From JAQBXX01 sp963925015 (lineage in GTDB: Bacteria; Pseudomonadota; Gammaproteobacteria; SURF-13), in the NCBI GenBank assembly GCA_963925015.1, contig CAWUTX010000009.1, positions 1 to 11,574 on the forward strand: 11,574 nucleotides of DNA, in the 5' to 3' direction. A program made the translations under genes and the position numbers. Shown here piece after piece: positions 1 to 6,682 of this stretch (its first letter is position 1; each line of letters starts with the position of its first letter). Under the pieces are notes generated by a model. It did no database searches and was not told where the DNA came from. It saw nothing but the letters and a program-made list of their open reading frames with translations.

Positions 1-28
1 GGCATTCCAGCACCGGTGTGTCACTCAT
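1..28 (-). CDS. lolD: LolD, lipoprotein-releasing ABC transporter ATPase (5' end only)
   Basis: Only the first nine codons are inside the window, reading MSDTPVLEC before the edge. The ATG lies inside the end of the permease gene, so the two frames overlap by 8 bases (ATGAGTGA), a typical translational-coupling arrangement. The identification rests mainly on position: in proteobacteria the Lol permease gene is followed by lolD, which encodes the cytoplasmic ATPase powering release of lipoproteins from the inner membrane. The residues fit the usual LolD start, where a short N-terminus leads into a 'L-x-C' strand. The Walker motifs would lie outside the window, so this is an inference from context. 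Confidence 0.7.
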
Positions 29-1268
29 AGCGCAGGGCCTCCGCCGGCTGGCAGCGTGCCGCGCGCCAGGCGGGGTACAGCGTGGCCAGCAGACTCAGCA
101 CAAAGGCCATGCTGCTGATATTGAGCACATCGCTCCAGTGCATATCCGACGGCACTTCGCTGATGAGGTATACATCCGCCGAGAGAAACTGGATACCGAA
201 GGCGTGCTCGATCCACGGCACGATAGTCTCGACGTTGAGCGCAAGACTCACACCACCGATGACGCCGAGCGCGGTACCGGCGACGCCGATCACCATGCCC
301 TGCACCATGAAGATCGCAAGAATGCTCGCGGGCGTGATGCCAAGTGTACGCAGGATGGCGATATCGGCCTGCTTGTCAGTCACCACCATCACCATGGTGG
401 AGACGATATTAAAGGCCGCGACCGCGACGATGAGCGTGAGAATAATGAACATGATGCGCTTCTCCAGTGCCACCGCACGAAAAAAACTCACATGTTGGCG
501 CGTCCAGTCGCTGGCGAAATACTGCGCAGGCAATTGCCGTATCAGATCGCGCACTATCTTCGGCGCCGCGAACAGGTCGTCGAGCTTGAGACGCAATCCG
601 CTCACCCTGCCTTCCATCTGAAACAGGCGCGCGGCATCCTCCATGTGCATGAGAGCGAGGCTGCCGTCGTATTCATTATTGCCGACATGAAATATGCCGG
701 TCACCGTGAAGCGCTTGAGGCGCGGCAGTACGCCGGCGGGCGTCACCGTGGCCTGCGGCGTGACCAGTGTGACCTTGTCACCCACACCCACACCCAAGTA
801 ACGCGCCAGCTCGCGTCCGAGCACGATGCCAAATGCACCGGGCACGAGATCACCCAACTGACCGGCCACCATCTTTTGATCGATGTAGGACACCTTAGGT
901 TCTTCCCGCGGAATGATGCCGCGCACCTGCAAGCCGCTCACCACCTGACCGTTGGTGAGCATGCCCTGCGCCTCGATGTAGGGCGCCGCACCCTGCACGC
1001 GCGGATGATGAACGATACTGTCTTCAAGTGTGCGCCAGTCAACGAGCGTGCCGTCGATTCCGGTAATCGTCGCGTGCGCGGTCATGCCGAGGATGCCGTT
1101 ACGCACCTCGCGCTGAAAGCCGTTCATCACCGACAGCACGGTGATGAGCGCCGCGACACCCAGGGCGATACCCAGAATGGAAGTCAGCGAAATGACGGAG
1201 ATGAAGTTATTGCGGCGCTTGGCGCGGGTGTAGCGCAGTCCAACGAAAAATTCCAGCGGCCTGAACAT
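21..1268 (-). CDS. lolC: Lipoprotein-releasing ABC transporter permease, LolC/LolE family
   Basis: Inner-membrane permease of the Lol system, which extracts mature lipoproteins from the inner membrane and hands them to the carrier LolA. The 415-residue protein has the family layout: one N-terminal membrane segment (about residues 25-48), a large periplasmic domain (about 50-268), then three membrane segments (about 272-296, 315-345 and 380-402). It ends in the family signature PAEALRYE. The N-terminal FxGLRYTRAKRR and VLSVMNGF motifs are typical of LolC/E. I chose the ATG at 1268 (MFRPLEFF) because homologs begin there; an ATG three codons upstream (1277) is possible and neither has a clear Shine-Dalgarno site. 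lolD follows with an 8-base overlap. Only one permease gene is visible, so whether this is LolC, LolE or a hybrid LolF cannot be settled. The symbol follows gene order and the C-terminus. Confidence 0.93.
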   Translation of the reverse strand: MFRPLEFFVGLRYTRAKRRNNFISVISLTSILGIALGVAALITVLSVMNGFQREVRNGILGMTAHATITGIDGTLVDWRTLEDSIVHHPRVQGAAPYIEAQGMLTNGQVVSGLQVRGIIPREEPKVSYIDQKMVAGQLGDLVPGAFGIVLGRELARYLGVGVGDKVTLVTPQATVTPAGVLPRLKRFTVTGIFHVGNNEYDGSLALMHMEDAARLFQMEGRVSGLRLKLDDLFAAPKIVRDLIRQLPAQYFASDWTRQHVSFFRAVALEKRIMFIILTLIVAVAAFNIVSTMVMVVTDKQADIAILRTLGITPASILAIFMVQGMVIGVAGTALGVIGGVSLALNVETIVPWIEHAFGIQFLSADVYLISEVPSDMHWSDVLNISSMAFVLSLLATLYPAWRAARCQPAEALRYE

Positions 1269-1389
1269 GAGCCGCATTAAATCATACTTGCAAAAAAAAT
1301 GCTTCCTGCAACGGTGGCTGTCACTGGATGCACAGGTAATAAACGCGTAGTGCGTCCGGCATCATGCGCCTATGAGGCAGGCGCTGGGG

Positions 1390-1619
1390 TTATTTGCCTT
1401 TGTGGGCGGCCAGCGGCGCCGGGCCGGAGAAGCGCGGCCCGCGCAAACTGCACGGTACTCTGGCGAGAAATTCATCACGCCATTGGTAATACTTGGATTC
1501 GCTGATCCCGTATTTATGGCGCAAGTCCGCCAGCGGTTGGCCTCGGAACCCTCAATCACAATTTGCGCGCGCTGCTTGGCGCTACTTATCACGGTGGTCA
1601 TAACTTTCCGGGCACCCAT
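1390..1619 (-). pseudogene. IS3-type transposase OrfA remnant (frameshifted, no OrfB)
   Basis: The sequence encodes a helix-turn-helix transposase OrfA of the IS3/IS911 kind, but in two frames. The first part, from an ATG at 1619, reads SAKQRAQIVIEG. After a frame change at about 1540-1552 it continues GQPLADLRHKYGISESKYYQ and then WRDEFLARVPCSLRGPR, ending at TAA (1390-1392). The segment HKYGISESKYYQWRDEF is the recognisable helix-turn-helix of these proteins. Joining the halves needs one base restored. IS3-family elements do use a programmed -1 shift, but at the OrfA/OrfB boundary on an A-rich slippery site, which is absent here, so decay is more likely. No integrase (OrfB) sequence follows before lolC and no terminal inverted repeats were found. 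It is therefore a degraded fragment. The exact IS cannot be named. Confidence 0.75.
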
Positions 1620-1827
1620 TTGCCCTGTACAACCCAGAATAGCGGCACCGTTATCATATCCATTAGTCCGCATCACGCCCGCATGGCATATTGCAGGGAA
1701 CATTACCGCCATCAGTCATAAAATAATACATTAATAACAATATATTACGCTTGTTTATTATTGTAAAATATACCGCAGATCGCACTTGGCTCTTAGGCGC
1801 CAAGAAGGCAGCCAATACCACGCGTAA
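1620..1827. other. Non-coding stretch with an AT-rich patch
   Basis: No convincing gene is present. Positions about 1718-1775 are strikingly AT-rich (runs such as AATAATACATTAATAACA and TTATTATTGTAAAATATA) inside an otherwise GC-rich window. This marks either a regulatory region or foreign DNA left with the neighbouring IS fragment. A short inverted pair (ACAATA at about 1736, TATTGT at 1759-1764) is too small to mean much. Several near matches to -10 boxes occur, as expected in AT-rich DNA, but none has a well-placed -35. Confidence 0.4.
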
Positions 1828-2001
1828 GGTACAGCTACGCACTGCCTGCTACAGCGCCTCAGCGAGCAACTGCTGCGGCAGGCCAACTGGCGACGCTCGC
1901 TGATGCCGACTCCACCGCCGCTACCCCGCCGCATGCGCCTCGGCCTTTACTGCTATGAACGCGAATTCCGCTCACCGGGCCTGAGTGTCGAGCGCCACTA
2001 A
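1828..2001 (+). pseudogene. Unidentified 3' reading-frame tail, possible gene remnant
   Basis: An open frame of 57 codons runs from just after a TAA (1825-1827) to TAA at 1999-2001. It ends with MRLGLYCYEREFRSPG and then LSVERH. There is no plausible start with a ribosome site, and I do not recognise the family. The upstream part looks like ordinary coding DNA in composition (LLQRLSEQLLRQANWRRSL), which suggests the 3' end of a gene whose 5' part was lost or shifted. Another frame is open just upstream (about 1755-1900, through GAKKAANTTRKVQLRT), so one or more frameshifts within an older gene are possible. It stops just before the aguA promoter region. Low certainty: it could be chance. Confidence 0.25.
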
Positions 2002-2006
2002 ATATC

Positions 2007-2035
2007 CTGATCAGCGCCGGCGCGTGGGCTATAAT
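2007..2035 (+). promoter_or_regulatory. Candidate sigma-70 promoter for aguA
   Basis: A perfect TATAAT lies at 2030-2035. With a 17-base spacer the -35 position is CTGATC (2007-2012), a weak match to TTGACA. The predicted transcription start near 2042 gives a leader of about 65 bases to the aguA ATG at 2109 and argues against the in-frame ATG at 2034, which sits inside the -10 box. The spacer holds a perfect 10-base palindrome (GCGCCGGCGC, 2014-2023), and the -10 box is flanked by GGGCT/AGCCC arms (2026-2042). Either could be an operator or mere GC-rich coincidence. Confidence 0.4.
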
Positions 2036-2108
2036 GCAGCCCATCCAGACGAGCCGCAGACCTGCTCGCCATAACACCCGCCCCGTTTCCCTGCGCCATC
2101 ACTCGCCT

Positions 2109-3155
2109 ATGTCGCTTCGTAGCAGCGAATTTCATCTCCCCCCGGAATGGGCCAGGCAAAGCGCCGTCATGCTGACCTGGCCGCATGCGCACAGCGACTG
2201 GCGCCCGTGGCTCGCCGAGGTTGAGCCGGTGTTCGCCGCCATTGCGCACGCGGCAACGGAACGCGAGCAGGTCATCATCACCGCGTATGATGCCGCGCAC
2301 CTCACGCACATACGCACCTTGCTGCAAGGTGCGGGTACCGATCTCGACCGCGTCCACTTGCATATCGCCCCTTCCAACGATACCTGGGTGCGCGATCATG
2401 GGCCCATCACGGTGACTAAAAATGGCACGCCGCTATTGCTCGACTTTATCTTCAACGGCTGGGGTGATAAGTTCGATGCCACACTCGATAACGAGCTGGT
2501 GCGTCGTTTGCACGCACAGGCGGCCTTCGGCGCCACACCGCTCACGTCGATTGATTTTGTGCTGGAAGGCGGCAGCATCGAGGTAGACGGCGCGGGCAGC
2601 CTGCTCACCACGGAGCGCTGTCTGCTCTCGCCACAACGTAATCCCACCCTCAATCGCGCCGCCATCGAGGCGCGGCTGCGCGAGTGGCTGGGTATAGACC
2701 GTGTGCTGTGGCTCACGCACGGCTATCTCGCCGGCGACGATACCGACAGCCACATCGACACCTTGGCGCGCTTTTGCAGTCCCGACACGATCTGCTACGT
2801 CGCGTGTGACGATGCGGGTGACGAGCATTATGCTGAACTCAAGGCCATGGAGCAGGAATTACAGGCACTGCGCTCCGCTACGGGCGCTCCATATCGCCTG
2901 ATTCCGCTGCCGTGGCCACAAGCCAAATACGGCGACGACGGAAGGCGCCTGCCCGCGAGTTACGCCAATTTTCTCATCATCAACGGCGCGGTGCTGGCGC
3001 CGACCTATGATGATGCGGCAGACAACGCAGCGCTGGCGCGCCTCAAGACATGCTTCTCAGATCGCGCCATCATCGGCATCCCGTGCCTCCCGCTCATCCG
3101 CCAATACGGCAGTCTGCACTGCGTTACCATGCAGTTGCCCGCCGATGTGCTGTAA
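2109..3155 (+). CDS. aguA: Agmatine deiminase
   Basis: Hydrolyses agmatine to N-carbamoylputrescine and ammonia in the cytoplasm, the first step from agmatine to putrescine. The 348-residue protein has the deiminase (PPAD_Porph/AguA) fold throughout. Visible landmarks are MLTWPHAHSDW (21-31), the substrate-site NDTWVRDHGP (90-99), LEGGSIEVDG (152-161), the catalytic His in DSHID (H215) and the catalytic Cys in GSLHCVTMQLP (C338). All are intact, so it should be active. The ATG at 2109 (MSLRSSEFHLPPEW) matches the family's usual N-terminus. An upstream in-frame ATG at 2034 would add 25 unrelated residues and overlaps the -10 box. No strong Shine-Dalgarno site is visible. aguB follows after 9 bases, giving the complete two-step pathway. 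Confidence 0.95.
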   Translation: MSLRSSEFHLPPEWARQSAVMLTWPHAHSDWRPWLAEVEPVFAAIAHAATEREQVIITAYDAAHLTHIRTLLQGAGTDLDRVHLHIAPSNDTWVRDHGPITVTKNGTPLLLDFIFNGWGDKFDATLDNELVRRLHAQAAFGATPLTSIDFVLEGGSIEVDGAGSLLTTERCLLSPQRNPTLNRAAIEARLREWLGIDRVLWLTHGYLAGDDTDSHIDTLARFCSPDTICYVACDDAGDEHYAELKAMEQELQALRSATGAPYRLIPLPWPQAKYGDDGRRLPASYANFLIINGAVLAPTYDDAADNAALARLKTCFSDRAIIGIPCLPLIRQYGSLHCVTMQLPADVL

Positions 3156-3164
3156 AATGCGTAC

Positions 3165-4055
3165 ATGACTAATGCCATGCTCAAGGTCGCACTGATCCAG
3201 CACGCCTGCGGCATTAAGCGCAGCGCCAATCTTGCGACCACTGTACGTGCCGTGCGCGAGGCCGCAGGTCAGGGCGCGCGTCTCGTCGTATTGCAGGAGC
3301 TGCATCTCGGAACTTACCTCTGTCAGACCGAGGATACGCGTAATTTTGATCTCGCCGAAACCATTCCAGGACCGGCCACGGATGAACTCGGCAAGCTCGC
3401 TGCGGAACTCGGTGTGGTCATCGTCGCCTCGTTGTTTGAGCGCCGTGCTGCGGGCGTATATCACAACACTGCGGTGGTGCTGGAGAGCGACGGCCGTATC
3501 GCGGGCAAATACCGCAAGATGCATATCCCGGACGATCCGGGCTACCACGAAAAATTTTATTTCACGCCGGGCGATCTCGGCTTTACGCCGATCAAGACCT
3601 CGCTCGGTGCGATCGGCGTGCTGGTGTGCTGGGACCAGTGGTACCCCGAAGCCTCGCGCCTTATGGCCCTGGCTGGTGCCGATCTCCTCATCTACCCGAC
3701 CGCGATCGGTTGGGATCCAAACGACGATGCGCAGGAACAGACACGCCAACGTGATGCCTGGATAACCATTCAGCGCGCACACGCCGTGGCCAACGGTCTG
3801 CCGGTGCTGGCCTGCAACCGCACCGGATTCGAGGCCGACCCGTCCGGGCGCGGCGCCGGCATACGCTTCTGGGGTTCCAGCTTTATCGCCGGGCCGCAAG
3901 GAGAAATCCTCGCCACCGCCGCGGAAGACACGCCCGCCGTGCTGATCGCCGAACTTGATCTCAGCCGTAGCGAACAGGTGCGGCGCATCTGGCCCTATCT
4001 GCGCGACCGGCGTATTGACGCCTATCATGACCTGACGCGGCGCTATCGTGACTAG
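3165..4055 (+). CDS. aguB: N-carbamoylputrescine amidase
   Basis: Nitrilase-superfamily amidase that cleaves N-carbamoylputrescine to putrescine, CO2 and ammonia, completing the pathway begun by AguA. It has 296 residues, the usual length. The catalytic triad is visible: Glu45 in VVLQELHLGTY, Lys118 in KYRKMHIPDD and Cys155 in GVLVCWDQWYPEA. The segments IPDDPGYHEKFYFTPGD and QWYPEASRLMALAGADLL are diagnostic of AguB rather than of general nitrilases. The start is the ATG at 3165; an ATG four codons later (MLKVALIQ) is also close to homolog starts, and neither has a clear ribosome site. It lies 9 bases after aguA, and its last 8 bases overlap the next gene, so all three are probably co-transcribed and coupled. 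Confidence 0.96.
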   Translation: MTNAMLKVALIQHACGIKRSANLATTVRAVREAAGQGARLVVLQELHLGTYLCQTEDTRNFDLAETIPGPATDELGKLAAELGVVIVASLFERRAAGVYHNTAVVLESDGRIAGKYRKMHIPDDPGYHEKFYFTPGDLGFTPIKTSLGAIGVLVCWDQWYPEASRLMALAGADLLIYPTAIGWDPNDDAQEQTRQRDAWITIQRAHAVANGLPVLACNRTGFEADPSGRGAGIRFWGSSFIAGPQGEILATAAEDTPAVLIAELDLSRSEQVRRIWPYLRDRRIDAYHDLTRRYRD

Positions 4056-5340
4056 CTCCCGCACTGCGCCAAAACCCGTGACGCACTTCCCGCTTACGCG
4101 CGCCGCCGAGCTGCTTGATCTCATCCTGCACGGTCGCTCCCCCGCCGACCAGCTGATGCAGGTCTACTTCCGCAAAAATCGTAACATGGGCATGCATGAC
4201 CGCGGCTTCGTCGCCGAAACCGTGTACGGCTGTTTGCGCCGCAAGCGCCTGCTCGAACACTTCATAAATCAAACCTCGCCCGCTGCAATTGACATCGTCG
4301 CAACCTATCTTGCTGCCATTCAAGGCTGGAGCGCGCGCGCCCTGGAGCAGGCGGGCTATCCCGCCGACGTGCGCGGACTGGTGGCGCGCATCCGTGAGAC
4401 CGATATCGCCACCCTGCCTGCCGCTGTGCACGCCGATCTGCCCGACTGGCTTTACGAGCGGCTGGCGGCGCAGCTCGGCGAGACAGAGACTCTGGCGCTC
4501 GCCGCCGCATTGAATCAGCCCGCGCCGGTGGATCTGCGCGTCAACACACTCAAGGCAAAACGCGAGGACGTAGCCATCTTGCTGGCAGAAGAAGGCTACC
4601 CCGCCACACCTACTCCGCTCTCTCCCGCCGGCCTGCGCCGCAACGAGCGCAGCCCGTTGTTCAAGACACGCGCCTTCAGCGAGGGCCTGGTCGAAGTGCA
4701 GGATGAAGGCAGTCAGCTGCTCGCCCTGCTGGTGGAGCCACGGCGCGGGGAAATGGTGGTGGACTTCTGCGCCGGAGCGGGAGGAAAAACGCTGCACCTC
4801 GGCGCGCTGATGGATAACAGCGGCACGCTGTACGCCTTCGACGTCTCCGCCAAGCGGCTCGATCAGATCAAGCCGCGCCTGCGGCGCGCCGGGCTCGACA
4901 CGGTGCGGCGCGTGGTCATTGAACACGAACGCGATAAGCGTGTGCAGCGCCTGCGCGGCAAGATAGATCGCGTGCTGGTGGACGCACCCTGCACCGGCCT
5001 CGGCACGCTGCGCCGTAATCCTGACATTAAATGGCGCACGCCTGATCTGAACGTCATCACCGCGCTGCAACGCCGCATCCTGGAGGCCGCTGCGGAGCTG
5101 GTCAAGCCGGGCGGACGGCTGGTGTATGCCACGTGCAGCCCGTTGCGCGAGGAGAACGATGCCGTCGTCGAGTGGTTTTTGGCCGCGCACCCGGAGTTTC
5201 ATATCGTTCCGGTGGCGGAAATTCTCGCACGCAAGGGCATCGCATTGAAACCGCCGCCCACTGAGGCGGCGTTGCGCCTCTACACGCACCGCCACGGTAC
5301 CGACAGTTTCTTCGCCCAGGCACTTGAAAAAGAAAAGTAA
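4048..5340 (+). CDS. rsmB: RsmB/NOP-family 16S rRNA cytosine-C5 methyltransferase
   Basis: S-adenosylmethionine-dependent RNA m5C methyltransferase, by similarity acting on 16S rRNA. The 430-residue protein has an N-terminal NusB-like helical part (about 15-150, with MGMHDRGFVAETVYGCLRR) followed by the catalytic domain. Motifs seen: SAM-binding DFCAGAGGKTLHLGAL (239-254), motif IV VDAPCTGLGTLRRNPDIKWR (311-330, Cys315) and motif VI YATCSPLREEN (360-370, Cys363). The two cysteines that release and attack the base are both present. The start is GTG at 4048, overlapping the end of aguB (GTGACTAG), which fits translational coupling; there is no independent Shine-Dalgarno site. Its company is unusual, since E. 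coli rsmB sits next to fmt. The true target may be another RNA position within the family, so the symbol is provisional. Confidence 0.88.
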   Translation: MTSSRTAPKPVTHFPLTRAAELLDLILHGRSPADQLMQVYFRKNRNMGMHDRGFVAETVYGCLRRKRLLEHFINQTSPAAIDIVATYLAAIQGWSARALEQAGYPADVRGLVARIRETDIATLPAAVHADLPDWLYERLAAQLGETETLALAAALNQPAPVDLRVNTLKAKREDVAILLAEEGYPATPTPLSPAGLRRNERSPLFKTRAFSEGLVEVQDEGSQLLALLVEPRRGEMVVDFCAGAGGKTLHLGALMDNSGTLYAFDVSAKRLDQIKPRLRRAGLDTVRRVVIEHERDKRVQRLRGKIDRVLVDAPCTGLGTLRRNPDIKWRTPDLNVITALQRRILEAAAELVKPGGRLVYATCSPLREENDAVVEWFLAAHPEFHIVPVAEILARKGIALKPPPTEAALRLYTHRHGTDSFFAQALEKEK

Positions 5341-5399
5341 ATGCCCCTGAACCTGTTTTGTGGAATAATTGCGCGCCAGACCTTACCAGACAAAATAAC

Positions 5400-6515
5400 A
5401 TGATCCTCATACTCAAACCCGACACCACAAAATCCAGCGCCGATTACAAGCGGCTGATGGAACATCTCGCCAATCTGCCCAACATCCAGATTCGCATCCA
5501 CGAAGAACAGGGGGCACAGCGCACCCTCACCGAGATTTATCTTATTGGCAATACGCTGTCACTCGGCTTGGAGGACATGAACAACCTCCCCTGCGTTGAG
5601 CGTGCCGTACGGGTGACCGAGGAGTACCGTATTCTCGGCCGTCACAACGTCGATGTGCGCGCCACGCACTTCGACTATAACGGCGTGCGCTTCGGCCAGG
5701 ATACCCTGCATGTCTTCGCCGGCCTGTGCGCCGTGGACACGCCCGAGCACGTCGAGCTCATGATGAAGGCGCTGCGCGATAACGGCCAGGTGTGCACACG
5801 CATGGGGGCGTACAAGCCGCGCTCCAATCCCTACTCCTTCCAGGGCCACGGCAAGGCCTGCCTGCCCTACGTATTCCAACTCGCCGGCAAATATGGCATC
5901 AAGGTCATCGCCATGGAAGTCACGCACGAGTCGCAGGTCGACGAAATCCGCGAGGCATTGAAGCAGACCGGCAATCCCACCGGCGTGATGCTGCAGATCG
6001 GTACGCGCAACACGCAGAACTTCGAGCTGCTCAAGATCGTCGGTCGGCAGAAAGAATATCCGGTGCTGCTGAAACGCGGCTTCGGCATCACGCTGGAAGA
6101 ATCACTCAACGCCGCCGAATACCTGGCGAGCGAAGGCAACCGTAATGTGGTGTTCGGTCTGCGCGGCATGAAGACCAACGCGGGCGACCCGCACCGCAAC
6201 TTCGTGGACTTCGCGCACGTGCCGGTGGTCAAGCGCCTCACGCGCATGCCGGTGTGCATTGATCCGTCCCATTCCGTAGGCACGCGCGACCGCGCACCGG
6301 ACGGTATTCTGGACATCGTGACTGTGACCGCGCAGGGTATTATCGCGGGCGCCAACATGGTGCTGGTCGATTTCCATCCCGCGCCGCACAAGGCGCTGGT
6401 GGATGGCCCACAGGCGCTCACACTGGAAGAGCTGCCCTACTTCCTGGAAGACGTGCGCATCGCGCGTGAGGCTTACGAAAAGCGCAGTCTGCTGGCCAAG
6501 CCCCTCAACGCTTAG
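5400..6515 (+). CDS. 3-deoxy-7-phosphoheptulonate (DAHP) synthase, type I-beta-like, divergent metal site
   Basis: Predicted to condense phosphoenolpyruvate with erythrose 4-phosphate, the first step of the shikimate pathway. The 371-residue protein has an N-terminal ferredoxin-like part (MILILKPD..., about 1-75) as in Thermotoga-type enzymes, then the barrel domain. Family motifs are KPRSNPYSFQGHG (139-151), GTRNTQNFELL (201-211), PVLLKRGFG (221-229), CIDPSHSVG (286-294) and KALVDGPQ (331-338). Metal-ligand equivalents are Cys110, His291 and Asp335. The fourth position, normally Glu in MVEVHP, is Asp324 (VLVDFHP). GPC reads GLC, and the usual ERG reads LRG (254-256). Similar changes may define a subfamily rather than a defect. 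The start is the ATG at 5400, because the 14 upstream codons do not resemble homologs. The gene begins 59 bases after rsmB and may share its transcript. Confidence 0.88.
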   Translation: MILILKPDTTKSSADYKRLMEHLANLPNIQIRIHEEQGAQRTLTEIYLIGNTLSLGLEDMNNLPCVERAVRVTEEYRILGRHNVDVRATHFDYNGVRFGQDTLHVFAGLCAVDTPEHVELMMKALRDNGQVCTRMGAYKPRSNPYSFQGHGKACLPYVFQLAGKYGIKVIAMEVTHESQVDEIREALKQTGNPTGVMLQIGTRNTQNFELLKIVGRQKEYPVLLKRGFGITLEESLNAAEYLASEGNRNVVFGLRGMKTNAGDPHRNFVDFAHVPVVKRLTRMPVCIDPSHSVGTRDRAPDGILDIVTVTAQGIIAGANMVLVDFHPAPHKALVDGPQALTLEELPYFLEDVRIAREAYEKRSLLAKPLNA

Positions 6516-6528
6516 GGCGCCCGTTTAT

Positions 6529-6682
6529 ACATAGCGCCATAAATCGTAGCGAGCGGCTTTCAGGCGGGGGCGGTGGGGCGCAGGAACCGGAGTGTACACG
6601 CCAGTCTGCCACTACGCGGCGCCGGATTCAGAGCACCGCACGCACCCGCATCAAAGACGCGCAGTAGATTAAGGCGCTATGT
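6529..6682. repeat. Widely spaced 10-base inverted repeat filling the dsbC/DAHP synthase convergence gap
   Basis: The 167 bases between two convergent genes hold no gene I can support. Their edges carry an exact inverted repeat: ACATAGCGCC at 6529-6538 and GGCGCTATGT at 6673-6682, the latter abutting the dsbC stop codon. A GGGCGCCC palindrome sits directly at the end of the DAHP synthase gene, and GGCGCC occurs inside. There is no hairpin followed by a T-run, so I cannot name a rho-independent terminator on either strand. The arms could be the ends of a tiny mobile repeat, but no target-site duplication is evident. Confidence 0.35.

Noticed and set aside
18..1280. 420-codon plus-strand frame opposite lolC, with a His-rich stretch (SHHHHHGGDD)
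   Set aside because: It mirrors the LolC/E gene almost exactly. The His run comes from antisense of MVMVV codons, not from a metal-binding protein.
1281..1286. TATGAT on the minus strand as a lolC -10 box
   Set aside because: It lies only 3 bases from the first ATG and about 12 from the preferred one, leaving almost no leader. The nearest -35-like TTGCAG needs a 19-base spacer.
2034..2108. Extended aguA start at ATG 2034
   Set aside because: The ATG lies within a perfect -10 box, and the added 25 residues do not resemble agmatine deiminases.
3057..5295. Long minus-strand frames of 355 and 444 codons opposite aguB and the methyltransferase gene
   Set aside because: They are antisense to genes with clear family motifs and catalytic residues. 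Their translations are rich in His, Arg and Gly with no recognisable domain, a usual by-product of GC-rich codon use.
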